A stretch of 64,000 bases of DNA from Halomonas lysinitropha (GCF_902500215.1 NZ_CABVOU010000039.1:434001-498000), one strand, 5' to 3'; positions 32,649-43,457 are shown, counted from the stretch's first letter. Notes: a model not told the origin generated them from the letters alone. A program made the numbers and translations.

Positions 32649-34016
32649 ATGCAAGTTTCCGTCGATACGACCTCCAACATTGAACGCCGCATCAAGGTCC
32701 AGGTGCCGGCCGCCGAGGTCGACGAGGCCGTTGCCGCGCGTCTCAAGGATGCCGCCAAGACCGTGCGCCTGGACGGCTTTCGCAAGGGCAAGGTCCCGAT
32801 GTCGGTGATTCGCCAGCGCTACGGTGCGGGTGTGCGCGACGAGGTGGTGGGCGAAGTGATGCGCGAGCGCTATGTGCGCGCCATCTCCGACAATGATCTC
32901 AATCCGGCCGGGTATCCGCAGATCGAGGCCGATGTCAACGAGGCGGGCAAGGACCTCGAGTTTACCGCCACCCTCGAGATCTACCCCGAGATCGAGCTCG
33001 CGTCCATCGAGGGGGCCGAGATCGAGCGTCCGGTGGTCGAGGTGAGCGAGGCCGATGTCGATGAGATGATCGACACCCTGCGCAAGCAGAATGCCGGCTG
33101 GGAAGAGGTCGACCGCGCCGCGGAGGAGGGCGATCAGGTCACCATCGACTTCCAGGGCTTCCTGGGCGACGAGCCCTTCGAGGGCGGTAGCGCCGAGGGC
33201 CACGAGCTGGTGATCGGCTCCAACAGCTTCATCCCCGGCTTCGAAGAGCAGCTGATCGGTGCCAGGGCCGGCGAGGAGAAGGAGATTTCGGTCACCTTCC
33301 CCGAGGACTATCAGGCCGAGCAGCTGGCCGGTCAGGAAGCGACCTTCAAGGTCAAGGTCCACGCGGTGAAGGGCCAGGCCCTGCCCGAGGTGGATGCCGA
33401 GTTCGTCGAGAAATTCGGCGTCGAGGATGGCGATCTGGACAGGTTCCGCGCCGAGGTCAAGAAGAACATGACCCGTGAGGCGACCCAGGCCATCGACAAT
33501 CGCGTCAAGCAGCAGGTGCTCGAGGCCCTCAAGAAGGCCAACGACATCCCGGTGCCCCAGGCACTGGTGCAGCAGGAGACCGACGGCCTCAAGCGCCAGG
33601 CAGCCCAGCAGTTCGGCCTCGGTGAAGACTTCGATGTCAGCCAGCTGCCCGACGAGCTGTTCGCCGAGCAGGCCAAGAGCCGTGTCCAGGTCGGCTTGCT
33701 GCTGGCCGAGGTGATCAAGCGCCACGAGCTCGAGGCCACCGACGACGAGATCAAGGCCAAGGTCGAGGAGCTGGCCCAGCAGTACCAGGACCCCGAGCAG
33801 GTGGTCGAGTACTACCTGGGTAACGACCAGCTCAAGACCCAGGTCCAGTCGGCTGTCCTCGAGGAGAAGGCCGTCGATGCCCTGCTCGAGCAGGCCAGCG
33901 TCAAGGACGTGGAAATGAGTTACCAGCAGGCTCTCGCCGCGGCCCAGCAACAGGGCGAGGCCGGTGAGGAAGACGAAGCCGAAGCCGAAGAGCCGGGCGA
34001 AGAGAAGCAGGCCTGA
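32649..34016 (+). CDS. tig: Trigger factor (ribosome-associated chaperone)
   Basis: A 455-residue trigger factor. The N-terminal ribosome-binding domain contains the FRKGKVP signature ([17 protein letters not shown]). The FKBP-type PPIase domain (~150-245, [17 protein letters not shown]) and the C-terminal chaperone arms follow. The tail is strongly acidic ([16 protein letters not shown]), in keeping with a salt-adapted proteome. It binds nascent chains at the ribosome exit. It heads the conserved tig-clpP-clpX-lon-hupB-ppiD order. Confidence 0.97.
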   Translation: MQVSVDTTSNIERRIKVQVPAAEVDEAVAARLKDAAKTVRLDGFRKGKVPMSVIRQRYGAGVRDEVVGEVMRERYVRAISDNDLNPAGYPQIEADVNEAGKDLEFTATLEIYPEIELASIEGAEIERPVVEVSEADVDEMIDTLRKQNAGWEEVDRAAEEGDQVTIDFQGFLGDEPFEGGSAEGHELVIGSNSFIPGFEEQLIGARAGEEKEISVTFPEDYQAEQLAGQEATFKVKVHAVKGQALPEVDAEFVEKFGVEDGDLDRFRAEVKKNMTREATQAIDNRVKQQVLEALKKANDIPVPQALVQQETDGLKRQAAQQFGLGEDFDVSQLPDELFAEQAKSRVQVGLLLAEVIKRHELEATDDEIKAKVEELAQQYQDPEQVVEYYLGNDQLKTQVQSAVLEEKAVDALLEQASVKDVEMSYQQALAAAQQQGEAGEEDEAEAEEPGEEKQA

Positions 34017-34032
34017 TCATGGCCCGGCATTG

Positions 34033-34058
34033 CCTGCCCGGCCTCGCGGCCGGGCAGG
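34033..34058 (+). terminator. Hairpin between tig and clpP
   Basis: An 11-bp G/C stem (CCTGCCCGGCC / GGCCGGGCAGG) with a 4-base loop and no T-run. It may attenuate read-through from tig into clpP. Confidence 0.6.
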
Positions 34059-34104
34059 TCGTCACCCGACGCTTCCATTCATCGCATCCAAGGACACCAT
34101 CCTG

Positions 34105-34725
34105 ATGAGCAACCCGTTCGATATTCAAGCTGCCGGTGGCCTCGTGCCCATGGTGGTCGAGCAGAGCGCGCGAGGCGAGCGGGCTTACGACATCTATTCC
34201 CGCCTGCTCAAGGAGCGCGTCATCTTCCTGGTGGGGCCGGTGGAAGACTACATGTCCAATCTGCTGGTGGCGCAGCTGCTGTTCCTGGAGTCCGAGAACC
34301 CGGACAAGGACATCCACCTGTACATCAACTCGCCGGGTGGCGGCGTGACGGCCGGCATGTCGGTCTACGACACCATGCAGTTCATCAAGCCCGACGTCTC
34401 CACGGTGTGCATCGGACAGGCGGCGAGCATGGGTGCCCTGCTGCTGGCCGGCGGAGCGCCGGGCAAGCGCTACTGCCTGCCCAATTCGCGAATGATGATT
34501 CATCAGCCGCTGGGCGGCTACCAGGGGCAAGCCTCCGACATCGAGATCCACACCCGCGAGATCCTCGGTATCCGTGACAATCTCAACCAGATTCTGGCGC
34601 ACCACACCGGCCAGGACTTCGAGACCATCGCCCGGGATACCGATCGAGACAATTTCATGAACGGTCCGCAGGCCGCCGAATATGGCCTGATCGATGCGGT
34701 GCTGGAACAGCGACCGACATCCTGA
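34105..34725 (+). CDS. clpP: ATP-dependent Clp protease proteolytic subunit
   Basis: A 206-residue ClpP. The catalytic serine in [11 protein letters not shown], histidine in MMIHQPLGG and a late Asp (ARDTDRD region) are in place. A short N-terminal propeptide precedes [20 protein letters not shown]. The ATG is taken after the tig-clpP hairpin. It forms the two-ring protease chamber that works with ClpX and ClpA. Confidence 0.97.
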   Translation: MSNPFDIQAAGGLVPMVVEQSARGERAYDIYSRLLKERVIFLVGPVEDYMSNLLVAQLLFLESENPDKDIHLYINSPGGGVTAGMSVYDTMQFIKPDVSTVCIGQAASMGALLLAGGAPGKRYCLPNSRMMIHQPLGGYQGQASDIEIHTREILGIRDNLNQILAHHTGQDFETIARDTDRDNFMNGPQAAEYGLIDAVLEQRPTS

Positions 34726-34800
34726 TAGCGTGAACTTCACCAGAGTGACGTTCATGCACTGAGACGTTTCCCGACGGCCGAGGTCGTCGAGGTGGACCCG

Positions 34801-34826
34801 ACGCCCCGTGAGCCATGCTGGGGCGT
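34801..34826 (+). terminator. Hairpin between clpP and clpX
   Basis: ACGCCCC and GGGGCGT arms with a 12-base loop, 22 bases before the clpX ATG. It may be an attenuator or processing site. Confidence 0.45.
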
Positions 34827-34847
34827 CATTATGAATGAGGTACGCGA

Positions 34848-36125
34848 ATGGCCGACGGCAAAGGCAAGGACGAAGGCGGCAAGCTGCTCTACTGCTCGTT
34901 CTGCGGCAAGAACCAGAATGAGGTACGCAAGCTGATTGCCGGTCCGTCCGTCTATATCTGCGATGAGTGTGTCGACCTCTGCAACGACATCATTCGCGAG
35001 GAGGTGCTCGATGCCGATGCCGAGACTGACGAGGAGCGCCTGCCCGCTCCCCGCGAGATTCGTCACACCCTCGATGATTATGTGATCGGTCAGGACCGCG
35101 CCAAGATGGTGCTGTCCGTGGCGGTCTACAATCACTACAAGCGCTTGCGTTATGGCGGCAAGGAAGAGGTCGAGCTTGGCAAGTCGAACATCCTGCTGAT
35201 CGGCCCCACCGGCAGCGGCAAGACGCTGCTGGCCGAGACGCTGGCGCGGCTGCTCAATGTGCCCTTCACCATCGCCGACGCGACCACCCTCACCGAGGCG
35301 GGCTATGTCGGCGAGGATGTCGAGAACATCATTCAGAAGCTGCTGCAGAAGTGCGACTACGATGTGGAGAAGGCCCAGCGTGGCATCGTCTACATCGACG
35401 AGATCGACAAGATCTCGCGCAAGTCGGACAACCCCTCCATCACCCGGGACGTTTCCGGTGAGGGCGTGCAGCAGGCCCTGCTGAAGCTGATCGAGGGCAC
35501 GACGGCCTCGGTGCCGCCCCAGGGCGGTCGCAAGCATCCGCAGCAGGAGTTCGTCCAGGTCGATACCACCAACATGCTGTTCATCGTGGGGGGCGCCTTC
35601 GCCGGCCTGGAGAAGGTCATCCGGGATCGCGCCGAGAAGGGCGGCATCGGCTTCAACGCCGAGGTGAAGAGCAAGGACGAGACCAAGGGCGTGGGCGATC
35701 TGCTGCTCGACGTGGAGCCCGAGGATCTGGTCAAGTTCGGCCTTATCCCTGAGTTCGTGGGTCGTCTTCCGGTGATCGCGACCCTCACCGAGCTCAGCGA
35801 GGACGCTCTGATCCAGATCCTCACCGAGCCGAAGAACTCGTTGCTCAAGCAGTACGCTCGCCTGTTCGATATGGAAAACGTGGAGCTGGATTTCCGTGAG
35901 GATGCCCTGCGCGCGGTGGCCCGCAAGGCCATGGCGCGCAAGACCGGCGCCCGCGGCCTGCGCTCGATCCTCGAATCGGTGCTGCTCGATACCATGTACG
36001 AGATTCCCTCCCTGGAGGGTGTGTCGAAAGTGGTGATCGATGCCTCCGTCATCGACGGCGAGAGCGAACCGCTGTTGATCTACTCCCAGCAGGAGGCGCA
36101 GCGAGTCGACGGTACCGACGGCTGA
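34848..36125 (+). CDS. clpX: ClpX ATPase, specificity subunit of ClpXP
   Basis: A 425-residue ClpX. The N-terminal C4 zinc finger (CSFCGKNQ...CDECVDLC), Walker A GPTGSGKT, Walker [10 protein letters not shown], the GYVGEDVEN pore loop and the IGF loop (IGFNAEVKS) for ClpP docking are present. It unfolds substrates for ClpP. Confidence 0.98.
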   Translation: MADGKGKDEGGKLLYCSFCGKNQNEVRKLIAGPSVYICDECVDLCNDIIREEVLDADAETDEERLPAPREIRHTLDDYVIGQDRAKMVLSVAVYNHYKRLRYGGKEEVELGKSNILLIGPTGSGKTLLAETLARLLNVPFTIADATTLTEAGYVGEDVENIIQKLLQKCDYDVEKAQRGIVYIDEIDKISRKSDNPSITRDVSGEGVQQALLKLIEGTTASVPPQGGRKHPQQEFVQVDTTNMLFIVGGAFAGLEKVIRDRAEKGGIGFNAEVKSKDETKGVGDLLLDVEPEDLVKFGLIPEFVGRLPVIATLTELSEDALIQILTEPKNSLLKQYARLFDMENVELDFREDALRAVARKAMARKTGARGLRSILESVLLDTMYEIPSLEGVSKVVIDASVIDGESEPLLIYSQQEAQRVDGTDG

Positions 36126-36178
36126 AATGTCGGGCGCAAGGCGCCCTGAGGGGGGAGTGGTTTCATTCCCGAGGTGTC

Positions 36179-36344
36179 TAGGAGCCTGTCGGACTCAACG
36201 CTGATCTACTGCGAGAACCGGACTTTCGGCCAATTTCATTCGATCTGATTCGTTAAATAGCGGGCTATTCGCCTCATCAGATCGATAAACTTGTCTCGAA
36301 ATCCGTCTCTCTCGCTTCGATCGGTCGAATCCGACAGGCTCCTA
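36179..36344. mobile_element. 166-bp MITE-like near-palindromic element between clpX and lon
   Basis: Perfect 15-bp inverted ends TAGGAGCCTGTCGGA and TCCGACAGGCTCCTA enclose two arms that remain similar along their length and meet in AATAGC-GG-GCTATT near 36262. GATCTGAT/ATCAGATC is a further matching pair. The ends read TA...TA, compatible with a TA target duplication. There is no coding capacity. It fills most of the 345-base clpX-lon gap. As RNA it would fold into one long hairpin. Confidence 0.75.
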
Positions 36345-36470
36345 ACCGGCATCTCGGGCGATGGAACCGCTCCCCCTCTTTTTTCGAACCGGCGCAGGTT
36401 GCCTTGCAATGGCGCCGGTTCGCCCCCACTCCTTGGGTATCCATCCGATTTCGTGTGAGGAACGTCTGCG

Positions 36471-38879
36471 ATGCAGCAGAATGCTGAACAGACCCTGAGT
36501 CTGCCCCTTTTGCCCCTGCGGGACGTGGTCGTCTATCCGCAGATGGTCATTCCGCTTTTCGTCGGACGCGAGAAGTCGATACAGGCGCTCGAGGCGGCCA
36601 TGGCGGCCGACAAGCGCGTCCTGCTGGTCGCCCAGCGCGAGGCCAGCAAGGACGACCCCGACAACGAGGACATGTTCGCCATCGGCACCGTGGCGGAGAT
36701 CATGCAGCTGCTCAAGCTGCCCGACGGCACCGTCAAGGTGCTGATCGAGGGCGAATCCCGGGCCGATATCCGCGAGATCATCGCCGTCGACGACGGCTAC
36801 AGTCGCGCCGAGGTGAGCCTGCGCGAGAGCGAGCCGCTCAGCGAACGTGAGCAGGAAGCCCTGGTGCGGGTGCTGCTCAACCAGTTCGAGCAGTACGTGA
36901 AGATGTCGAAGAAGGTGCCCAACGAGGTACTCAACTCGCTCTCCGGCATCGAGGATCCCAGCCGCCTGGTGGATACCATCTGTGCCCATCTGTCGCTGAA
37001 GATCGACGACAAGCAGCAGCTGCTGGAGATGGACCGGGTGCGCGATCGCATCGAGCATCTGATGGCGCTGATCGAGTCCGAGATCGACCTGCTGCAGGTG
37101 GAGAAGCGCATCCGCTCGCGGGTCAAGGAGCAGATGGAGAAGTCTCAGCGCGAGTACTATCTCAACGAGCAGATGAAGGCCATCCAGAAGGAGATGGGCG
37201 AGCTCGAGAACGTGCCCAACGAGGCCGAGAAGTACGAGCAGGCCATCGAGGAAGCCGGCATGCCCAAGGAGGCCCGCGACAAGGCGCTCCAGGAGCTGGG
37301 CAAGCTGAAGATGATGTCACCGCACTCCGCGGAGGCGACGGTGGTGCGCTCCTACCTAGACTGGCTGGTGGCGGTGCCGTGGAAGAAGCGCACCCGCATC
37401 AAGCATGACCTGGTGCACGCCCAGAAGGTGCTCGACGAGGATCACTACGGGCTCGATGAGGTCAAGGCGCGCATTCTCGAGTATCTTGCCGTGCACAAGC
37501 GGGTCAAGAAGCTCAAGGGGCCGGTGCTCTGTCTGGTGGGGCCACCCGGGGTCGGCAAGACCTCGCTGGGGCAGTCCATCGCCCGGGCCACCAACCGCAA
37601 GTACGTGCGTCTGGCACTGGGCGGCGTGCGTGACGAGTCCGAGATCCGTGGCCACCGCCGCACCTACATCGGCTCGCTGCCGGGCAAGATGGTCCAGCGC
37701 ATGGCCAAGGCCGGGGTCAAGAACCCGCTGTTCCTGCTCGACGAGGTCGACAAGGTCGGCATGGACCACCGCGGCGATCCCTCCTCGGCCCTGCTCGAGG
37801 TGCTGGATCCGGAGCAGAACAACACCTTCAGCGACCACTATCTGGAGCTGGACTACGACCTCTCCGAGACGCTGTTCATCTGCACCGCCAACTCGATGAA
37901 CATCCCCGGCCCGCTGCTCGACCGCATGGAAGTGATCCGCCTGCCGGGCTACACCGAGGACGAGAAGCTGGCCATTGCCCGTCGCTACCTGGTGCCCAAG
38001 CAGCTCAAGGCCAACGGATTCAAGGATGATGAGCTGTCGTTCTCCGACGACGCGCTGCTCGAGTTGATTCGCTACTACAGCCGCGAGGCCGGTGTGCGTG
38101 AGCTCGAGCGTCAGATCGCCAAGGTGTGCCGCAAGGTGCTGCGCGAGCGCCTCGAGAAGGAGAGCCAGGAGGGCGCCCAGGCGCCGATGCTGCTTGCCGC
38201 CGCCGATGTCGAGCCCTACGCCGGCGTGCGCCGCTACAGCTACGGTCTTGCCGATCAGGAAGACCAGGTCGGCCGGGTGACCGGCCTGGCCTGGACGTCG
38301 GTAGGCGGCGAGCTGCTCAATATCGAGTCGGTTATCACGCCCGGCAAGGGGCGCCTGGACAAGACGGGTTCGCTCGGTGATGTGATGAAGGAGTCGGTGA
38401 GTGCGGCTCAGACGGTGGTGCGTGCACGGGCCATCGCCATGGGCATCGATCCCGAGCGCTTCGAGAAGGAGGACCTGCACATCCACGTGCCGGAGGGGGC
38501 CACGCCCAAGGACGGTCCCAGCGCGGGCATCGCCATGGTCACGGCCATGGTGTCGGCCTACACGGGACGCCCGGTGCGCTGTGACGTGGCCATGACCGGC
38601 GAGGTCAACCTGCGCGGGGAGGTGCTGCCCATCGGCGGGTTGAAGGAGAAATTGCTGGCTGCCAGGCGCGGTGGTATAAAGACGGTGCTAATTCCCGAGG
38701 AGAACCGCCGTGATCTCAAGGAGGTCCCGGACAATATCAAGGACGCCCTCGATATTCGGCCTGTTCGTTGGATCGACGATGTTCTCGAGGTTGCGCTGGC
38801 CCATAAGCCGGCGCCGAAAAAGGAAGATTCAAGAGCGGAAGACTCCATCTCCTCGGCATCGATAGTCAGTACGCACTAA
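36471..38879 (+). CDS. lon: ATP-dependent protease Lon
   Basis: An 802-residue LonA. It has the N-terminal substrate-binding domain, a coiled region (~190-260), the AAA+ module with Walker A GPPGVGKT and Walker [12 protein letters not shown], and a C-terminal protease domain with the Ser-Lys dyad ([10 protein letters not shown] and the lysine in [14 protein letters not shown]). The Ser/Glu-rich tail ([18 protein letters not shown]) is an extension. It degrades misfolded and regulatory proteins, including antitoxins such as those of the YefM, HigA and RelB types found in this window. Confidence 0.98.
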   Translation: MQQNAEQTLSLPLLPLRDVVVYPQMVIPLFVGREKSIQALEAAMAADKRVLLVAQREASKDDPDNEDMFAIGTVAEIMQLLKLPDGTVKVLIEGESRADIREIIAVDDGYSRAEVSLRESEPLSEREQEALVRVLLNQFEQYVKMSKKVPNEVLNSLSGIEDPSRLVDTICAHLSLKIDDKQQLLEMDRVRDRIEHLMALIESEIDLLQVEKRIRSRVKEQMEKSQREYYLNEQMKAIQKEMGELENVPNEAEKYEQAIEEAGMPKEARDKALQELGKLKMMSPHSAEATVVRSYLDWLVAVPWKKRTRIKHDLVHAQKVLDEDHYGLDEVKARILEYLAVHKRVKKLKGPVLCLVGPPGVGKTSLGQSIARATNRKYVRLALGGVRDESEIRGHRRTYIGSLPGKMVQRMAKAGVKNPLFLLDEVDKVGMDHRGDPSSALLEVLDPEQNNTFSDHYLELDYDLSETLFICTANSMNIPGPLLDRMEVIRLPGYTEDEKLAIARRYLVPKQLKANGFKDDELSFSDDALLELIRYYSREAGVRELERQIAKVCRKVLRERLEKESQEGAQAPMLLAAADVEPYAGVRRYSYGLADQEDQVGRVTGLAWTSVGGELLNIESVITPGKGRLDKTGSLGDVMKESVSAAQTVVRARAIAMGIDPERFEKEDLHIHVPEGATPKDGPSAGIAMVTAMVSAYTGRPVRCDVAMTGEVNLRGEVLPIGGLKEKLLAARRGGIKTVLIPEENRRDLKEVPDNIKDALDIRPVRWIDDVLEVALAHKPAPKKEDSRAEDSISSASIVSTH

Positions 38880-38944
38880 CGACAATTATCTCGTTATACC
38901 GAAGTATAAACCCCGGTATGACGGGGTCTGGCAAGGAAGTTTGC

Positions 38945-38974
38945 TTGACAGATCTTTCGCCGTATTGCTATAAA
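38945..38974 (+). promoter_or_regulatory. hupB promoter
   Basis: TTGACA and TATAAA with an 18-base spacer, about 83 bases before the hupB start. A short hairpin (ACCCCG/CGGGGT, 38910-38927) just upstream may end the lon message. Confidence 0.75.
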
Positions 38975-39056
38975 TTACTGCTATGCTGTGATCGTGTCAG
39001 TCAGCTTAATGTCTCGCCGGTTAGAGCCAATTTACGAAAAAGTCAAGGGGTGAAGT

Positions 39057-39329
39057 GTGAACAAATCCGAGCTGGTCGAAGCCATAGCCGCATCCGCCGA
39101 CATACCCAAGGCGGCCGCGTCCCGTGCATTGGATGCCATGGTCGAGACCGTGGCCGACAGCCTGAAGAAGGGCGATAGCGTCTCCCTGGTGGGTTTCGGT
39201 ACCTTCCAGGTGAAGGAGCGCGCCGCCCGCACCGGCCGTAATCCGCAGACGGGGCAGCCGATCGAGATCAGCGCTGCCAAGGTGCCGAGCTTCAAGGCAG
39301 GCAAGGCGCTCAAGGACTCCGTCAACTGA
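39057..39329 (+). CDS. hupB: HU DNA-binding protein, beta subunit
   Basis: A 90-residue HU protein beginning with a GTG codon ([21 protein letters not shown]) and containing the arm motif [12 protein letters not shown] and the [15 protein letters not shown] signature. It is a nucleoid protein that bends DNA. AAGGGG serves as the ribosome site. It has its own promoter and terminator. Confidence 0.97.
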   Translation: MNKSELVEAIAASADIPKAAASRALDAMVETVADSLKKGDSVSLVGFGTFQVKERAARTGRNPQTGQPIEISAAKVPSFKAGKALKDSVN

Positions 39330-39367
39330 GCCGACGGCGCCTGCCGCACCATTGAGGTCGATTTCAT

Positions 39368-39405
39368 AACAGGTGCATCGCCCCGGCGGTGCACCTGTTC
39401 TTTTT
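39368..39405 (+). terminator. Intrinsic terminator of hupB
   Basis: A 10-bp perfect stem AACAGGTGCA / TGCACCTGTT followed by C and a T-run. Confidence 0.92.
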
Positions 39406-39506
39406 CCGGTTCTGTTTCGGCCACCTTCACCACTGCTGGCGTCGCGTGATGCCTGCTGATGCGTATAATGTCCGCGATCCGACTCACTTGATTCGCAGAG
39501 GCCTGC

Positions 39507-41324
39507 ATGCTGCAAAGTATTCGTGACCGCTCCAGGAGCTGGGGCGCGAAGATCATCATCGGTGCCGTGGTCGTGACCATGGCGCTCTTCGGCGTGGAAT
39601 CGCTGGTCGGGCTGTTGGGCAACAGCCCCGACGAGGTGGCGGAGGTGAATGGCGAGGCGATTACCCGTCAGCAGCTGGAAATGGAGGTCCAGCGGGCGAT
39701 CCGTAGCGGCCAGGTGCCGCCCGAGCAGGAGCGTGCCCTGCGCGCCGAAATGCTCGACAGGCTGATCACCGACCGTCTGCTGATCCAGTATGCCGATGAG
39801 GGTGGCCTCCATGTCTCCGAGGAGCAGCTGGACCAGCTGATCGTCAACCTGTCCGAATTCCAGGATGCCAACGGTCGCTTCGATCGCGACCTCTTTCGCA
39901 ATCGTCTCGCCAGTGCCGGCTTCACGCCGCTGACGTTTCGCCAGCAGCTCAGCGTGGATGTGAAGCGCCAGCAGCTCCAGCAAGGCCTGTCGGTGAGCGA
40001 TTTCACCCTGGAGGAGGAGCGCGAGCGCCTCGCCGCGCTGCAGCGCCAGACCCGCAGCTTTCGCTACCACGCCCTGGTGCCGGCGGACCTGTCATCGCCG
40101 CCCGAGATCGATGAGCAGGCGCTGGAAGACTACTACGCGGCCCACGAGGCGGATTATCGGCGCCCCGAGCAGGTCAGGCTGAACTATGTGGTGCTGGACC
40201 GACAGCAGATGGCCGAGGAGGCCGAGGTCAGTGAGGAGGCGCTTCGCGAGGCCTGGGAAGAGGGCGCCGCCGAAGCCGATCGCCGGGTGTCGCATATCAT
40301 GGTCACGTTCGGAGAGGCGCGTGGCCGCGAGGAAGCCGCGGCGATCCTCGAGGAGGCGCAGCGGCGCCTGGCCGAGGGAGAGCCTTTCGACGAGTTGGCC
40401 GCCGAGGTGTCCGATGACACATCCACCAGCGACGCCGGTGGTGACCTGGGCGTGATCTCGCGCGGTTTCTTCGGCGAGGAATTCGAGTCGGCGGCCTTCT
40501 CCCTGGACGAGGGCGAAGTGTCGGAGATCGTCGAGACCGACAATGGTCTGCACCTGATCAAGGTGACCGAGCTGGACCGTCCCGCCTTCGAGGAGAGCCG
40601 CGAGCAGCTGCGGCGTCAGCTGGCCAGCAACCAGGTCAGCGACGCCTTCAACGAGCGGGCCCAGCGGCTGATCGATGACAGCTTTGCCGCCGAGGATCTG
40701 GTCAGTGTGGCCGAGGACCTGGGGCTGGAACTGCAGCAGAGCGACTGGGTCGCCCGCGGCGAGGCCGAGGGCGTGCTCTCCGAGCCCGGGGTAATGGAGC
40801 AGGCCTTCAGCGACGACGTGCTGGAGGAGGGCTACAACAGCGAGGTGGTCGAGCTGGACGAGGACCGCCGCCTGGTGCTGCGTGTGGCCGAGCATCGCGA
40901 GGCGACCACGCTGCCGTTGGACGAAGTACGCGAGCAGGTCGAGGCGGCGGTGCGCCGTGAGAAGACCCGCGAGGCGCTGATCGAGCTGGCCGCCGAGCGG
41001 GTGGAGCGTCTGCGCGAGGGTGAGTCCCTGGATATCGACTGGCAGCAGGCGGAAGGGGTCAGCCGCCAAGGCGGCAGCAACCTTTCCGATACGGTGATCC
41101 AGGTAGCCTTCCGTCTACCGCGTCCCGAGGGTGATGCCTCGGTCTACGGTCATGCCGTGGACGGGGAGCGCGTGGTCCTGATCGCCCTGGATGAGGTGCA
41201 GCCGGGCGAGCCCAACGAGGAGGTGGAGTCCTTCGTGGCTCGCATGGCCGAGCGACTGCGCGCCCAGGCCGCGATCCAGGGCCTGCTCGATGATCTGCGC
41301 GACGAAGCCGAGATTCGTCGCTAA
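39507..41324 (+). CDS. ppiD: Periplasmic chaperone / peptidyl-prolyl isomerase PpiD
   Basis: A 605-residue protein anchored by one N-terminal helix (~14-36, IIIGAVVVTMALFGV). A SurA-like N domain follows, then a parvulin domain (~262-355, RVSHIMVTFGEA ... GGDLGVISRGFF ... DNGLHLIKV), then a C-terminal chaperone region. It assists newly secreted proteins at the SecYEG exit. Many acidic residues fit a halophile. It closes the conserved block. Confidence 0.95.
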   Translation: MLQSIRDRSRSWGAKIIIGAVVVTMALFGVESLVGLLGNSPDEVAEVNGEAITRQQLEMEVQRAIRSGQVPPEQERALRAEMLDRLITDRLLIQYADEGGLHVSEEQLDQLIVNLSEFQDANGRFDRDLFRNRLASAGFTPLTFRQQLSVDVKRQQLQQGLSVSDFTLEEERERLAALQRQTRSFRYHALVPADLSSPPEIDEQALEDYYAAHEADYRRPEQVRLNYVVLDRQQMAEEAEVSEEALREAWEEGAAEADRRVSHIMVTFGEARGREEAAAILEEAQRRLAEGEPFDELAAEVSDDTSTSDAGGDLGVISRGFFGEEFESAAFSLDEGEVSEIVETDNGLHLIKVTELDRPAFEESREQLRRQLASNQVSDAFNERAQRLIDDSFAAEDLVSVAEDLGLELQQSDWVARGEAEGVLSEPGVMEQAFSDDVLEEGYNSEVVELDEDRRLVLRVAEHREATTLPLDEVREQVEAAVRREKTREALIELAAERVERLREGESLDIDWQQAEGVSRQGGSNLSDTVIQVAFRLPRPEGDASVYGHAVDGERVVLIALDEVQPGEPNEEVESFVARMAERLRAQAAIQGLLDDLRDEAEIRR

Positions 41325-41347
41325 GGCCTACGGCCAGCCGCAAGGCA

Positions 41348-41388
41348 CAAGGAGCAAGCGACAAGGAACCCCCTTGGCTTGCTCCTTG
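41348..41388 (+). terminator. Long hairpin after ppiD
   Basis: CAAGGAGCAAGC and GCTTGCTCCTTG are perfect 12-bp arms. Nested inside are CAAGG and CCTTG, giving an almost continuous 17-bp stem. A short GCGTTT follows. Confidence 0.75.
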
Positions 41389-41428
41389 GCGTTTGATGTT
41401 GATCCCTGGCCCCTTCCGGAGATGCCCG

Positions 41429-41795
41429 ATGCCTGAGCCCCTTGCCGACGTGCCGGTCCACCTGGTCACCGGGTTTCTGGGAAGCGGCAAGAGCACCCTG
41501 ATCCGCCGGCTGATCGCGCAGAAGCCCGAGGGAGAGCGCTGGGCGGTGGTGATCAATGAGTTCGGTCGGGTCGGCATCGACCAGGCGATGTTTGCTGCCC
41601 GCGAATCTGCGCATCAAGGGGGTGCTGCATACGGCTGATGGCTGGAAGCTCTACAACCGCGCCGATGGCACGGTCAGTTTGACTGACACGGCCTGGCGCC
41701 GTGACTCACGACTGGAGTTGATCGGCGAGGCGGGCCAGCTGCCGGCCGCCGAGGCGCTTGAAGCGAAGCTGGCGGCCTGTCTGGCACATCACTGA
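41429..41795 (+). pseudogene. Decayed CobW/YeiR-family GTPase gene
   Basis: The N-terminal frame encodes MPEPLADVPVHLVTGFLGSG followed by KST (P-loop) and VVINEFGRVGIDQAMF, as in CobW-type metallochaperone GTPases. It then shifts frame near 41600 into NLRIKGVLHTADGWKLYNRA and on to a stop, which is the CobW C-terminal domain. Roughly 200 residues of the middle (Mg-binding and CxCC regions) are missing, so the gene is an internal deletion remnant and not functional. Confidence 0.75.
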
Positions 41796-41897
41796 GATGC
41801 CAGGACCTGTGGTAGTGCTCGGTTCGGCGTCTCGACTTGCAGCGCGATGCTGTGGGAGTCATGCATGCTCGGGGAGGTGATCAAGGGCCATATCCTT

Positions 41898-41922
41898 CGC
41901 CGTGCAAGCACGGCTCCTACAA
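41898..41922. repeat. Single REP and REP debris before lpxH
   Basis: One REP (GCCGTGCAAGCACGGCTCC) with decayed half-sites around it (near 41815-41855 and 41950-41990). The 244-base gap between the GTPase remnant and lpxH contains no gene. Confidence 0.65.
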
Positions 41923-42039
41923 TTTCTCACCCGAGCATGTGTCATTGTGTAGGAGCGCTCGGTTCGACGTCTCGACTTGCAGCGCGATGGGATTGCCGGA
42001 GGGCGCCCTCAATCGCTTTGCCAGCAAGTCTCCCACGAC

Positions 42040-42801
42040 TCAGGACAGCGAAAACGCCTCCAGACGCGGCTCGCCACCGTCCTCGATGACAATCTCCCAC
42101 CCCTTTCCGGGCTGCCAGTCACCCAGCACATAGCGCTTTGCAGGTCGGCCTTCGACCTCGAGCGCATGCACCGCGGGGCGGTGGGTGTGACCGTGGATCA
42201 GTGTCGTGACGCCGTGTTCGGCCATCGCGCTTTCCACTTCGCTCGGCGTCACGTCCATGATGTCCTCGGCCTTGCTGGAGTTGGCCTCGCCGGACTGCTC
42301 GCGCATTTGCCTGGCCAGGGCAATACGCTCCTGGATGGGCATCGACAGTACCTGCTCCTGCCATAGTGGGTGGCGGGCCTGGGCGCGAAAGGCCTGGTAG
42401 GCTTCGTCGCGAGTGCAGAGACTGTCGCCGTGCATCAGCAAGACCCGTTCGTTACCGAGCGCCACCACGCTGGGGTCCGACAGCAGGGTAGCGCCGGCGT
42501 CACTGGCGAAGCGCTCGCCCAGCAGAAAGTCGCGATTGCCGTGCATCATGTAGATGGCCGTGCCGCTGTCGGCAAGCTGCTTGAGGGCCGCGGCAATGCG
42601 GGCCGCCAGGGCGGCATTGCCGGTGGGATCCTGCTCGCCCAGTTCGAGCAGGTCGTCGCCGATCCACGCCTCGAAGAAGTCGCCGAGGATATAGAGGGCA
42701 TCGCAGCCACGGGCGCGCTCCTCCAGCCAGTGCAGGAACCCCTCGGTGATCCGGGGGGCGCCGGGGTGCAGGTGCAGGTCGGAAATCAGCAGGGTGGTCA
42801 T
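42040..42801 (-). CDS. lpxH: UDP-2,3-diacylglucosamine diphosphatase
   Basis: A 253-residue calcineurin-type phosphoesterase with SDLHLHP, LGDFFEAWIGDD, HGNRDFLLG and HGHTHRP motifs, the two-metal site of LpxH. It makes lipid X, the fourth step of lipid A synthesis, at the inner membrane surface. It follows ppiB in the same direction with an 85-base gap, the gene pairing known from E. coli. Confidence 0.95.
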   Translation of the reverse strand: MTTLLISDLHLHPGAPRITEGFLHWLEERARGCDALYILGDFFEAWIGDDLLELGEQDPTGNAALAARIAAALKQLADSGTAIYMMHGNRDFLLGERFASDAGATLLSDPSVVALGNERVLLMHGDSLCTRDEAYQAFRAQARHPLWQEQVLSMPIQERIALARQMREQSGEANSSKAEDIMDVTPSEVESAMAEHGVTTLIHGHTHRPAVHALEVEGRPAKRYVLGDWQPGKGWEIVIEDGGEPRLEAFSLS

Positions 42802-42886
42802 GGGCGGCCCTGTTCAGACGGTGAAACGAAGCACGCCCACCTCGATCGGGAAGCGACGGGCGGGCGTGTGGGAAGACAGGCGAGAA

Positions 42887-43393
42887 TCAAGCCTCCGGCT
42901 CATCCTTCACGTAGGCCTTCTGGATGACCACATCCTCGGCGGGCACATCGGCGTGCATGCCGCGGCGGGTGGTGGGCACGGCCTTGATCTTCTCCACCAC
43001 ATCCATGCCGTCGACCACCTCGCCGAATACGCAGTAGCCCCAGCCCTGGACGCTCTTGCCGCTGTGGTTGAGGAAATCGTTGTCGGCGATGTTGATAAAG
43101 AACTGGGCGGTGGCGGAGTGCGGGTCCTGGGTGCGGGCCATGGCCAGGGTCCCGGTGGTGTTCTTCAGGCCGTTGTCCGCCTCGTTCTCGATCGGGTCGC
43201 GCGTCGGCTTCTGGTTGAAATCGGTGTCGAATCCGCCGCCCTGGACCATGAAGCCCGGGATCACGCGGTGGAAGAGGGTGCCGTCATAGAAGCCGTCGCG
43301 GACGTACTGCTCGAAGTTGGCAGCGGTCTTGGGTGCCTTCTCGTGGTAGAGCTCGACGGTGATGTCGCCGAAGTTGGTCTGCAGTACGATCAT
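42887..43393 (-). CDS. ppiB: Cytoplasmic cyclophilin-type peptidyl-prolyl isomerase
   Basis: A 168-residue cyclophilin without a signal peptide. [14 protein letters not shown] (catalytic Arg), [22 protein letters not shown] and [12 protein letters not shown] are the family motifs. It catalyses proline isomerisation in the cytoplasm. It is divergent from glnS. Confidence 0.96.
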   Translation of the reverse strand: MIVLQTNFGDITVELYHEKAPKTAANFEQYVRDGFYDGTLFHRVIPGFMVQGGGFDTDFNQKPTRDPIENEADNGLKNTTGTLAMARTQDPHSATAQFFINIADNDFLNHSGKSVQGWGYCVFGEVVDGMDVVEKIKAVPTTRRGMHADVPAEDVVIQKAYVKDEPEA

Positions 43394-43451
43394 CGGTAAG
43401 TTCCTGTGTGGTAAAGGGGAGTGGCCTTGGCGTTGCCCATGGCTATGGCGC

Positions 43452-43457
43452 TATAAT
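43452..43457 (+). promoter_or_regulatory. Probable -10 element of glnS
   Basis: A perfect TATAAT in GCTATAATAACGG. The -35 is weak (TTGGCG, 19-base spacing). Transcription from here would give a leader of about 245 bases that contains the dispersed element. Confidence 0.5.

Noticed and set aside
40092..41069. 325-codon frame antisense to ppiD, and similar long antisense frames over clpX, lon, glnS and jetC
   Set aside because: High GC gives long open shadow frames in the complementary strand. None has a recognisable protein signature or a ribosome site.
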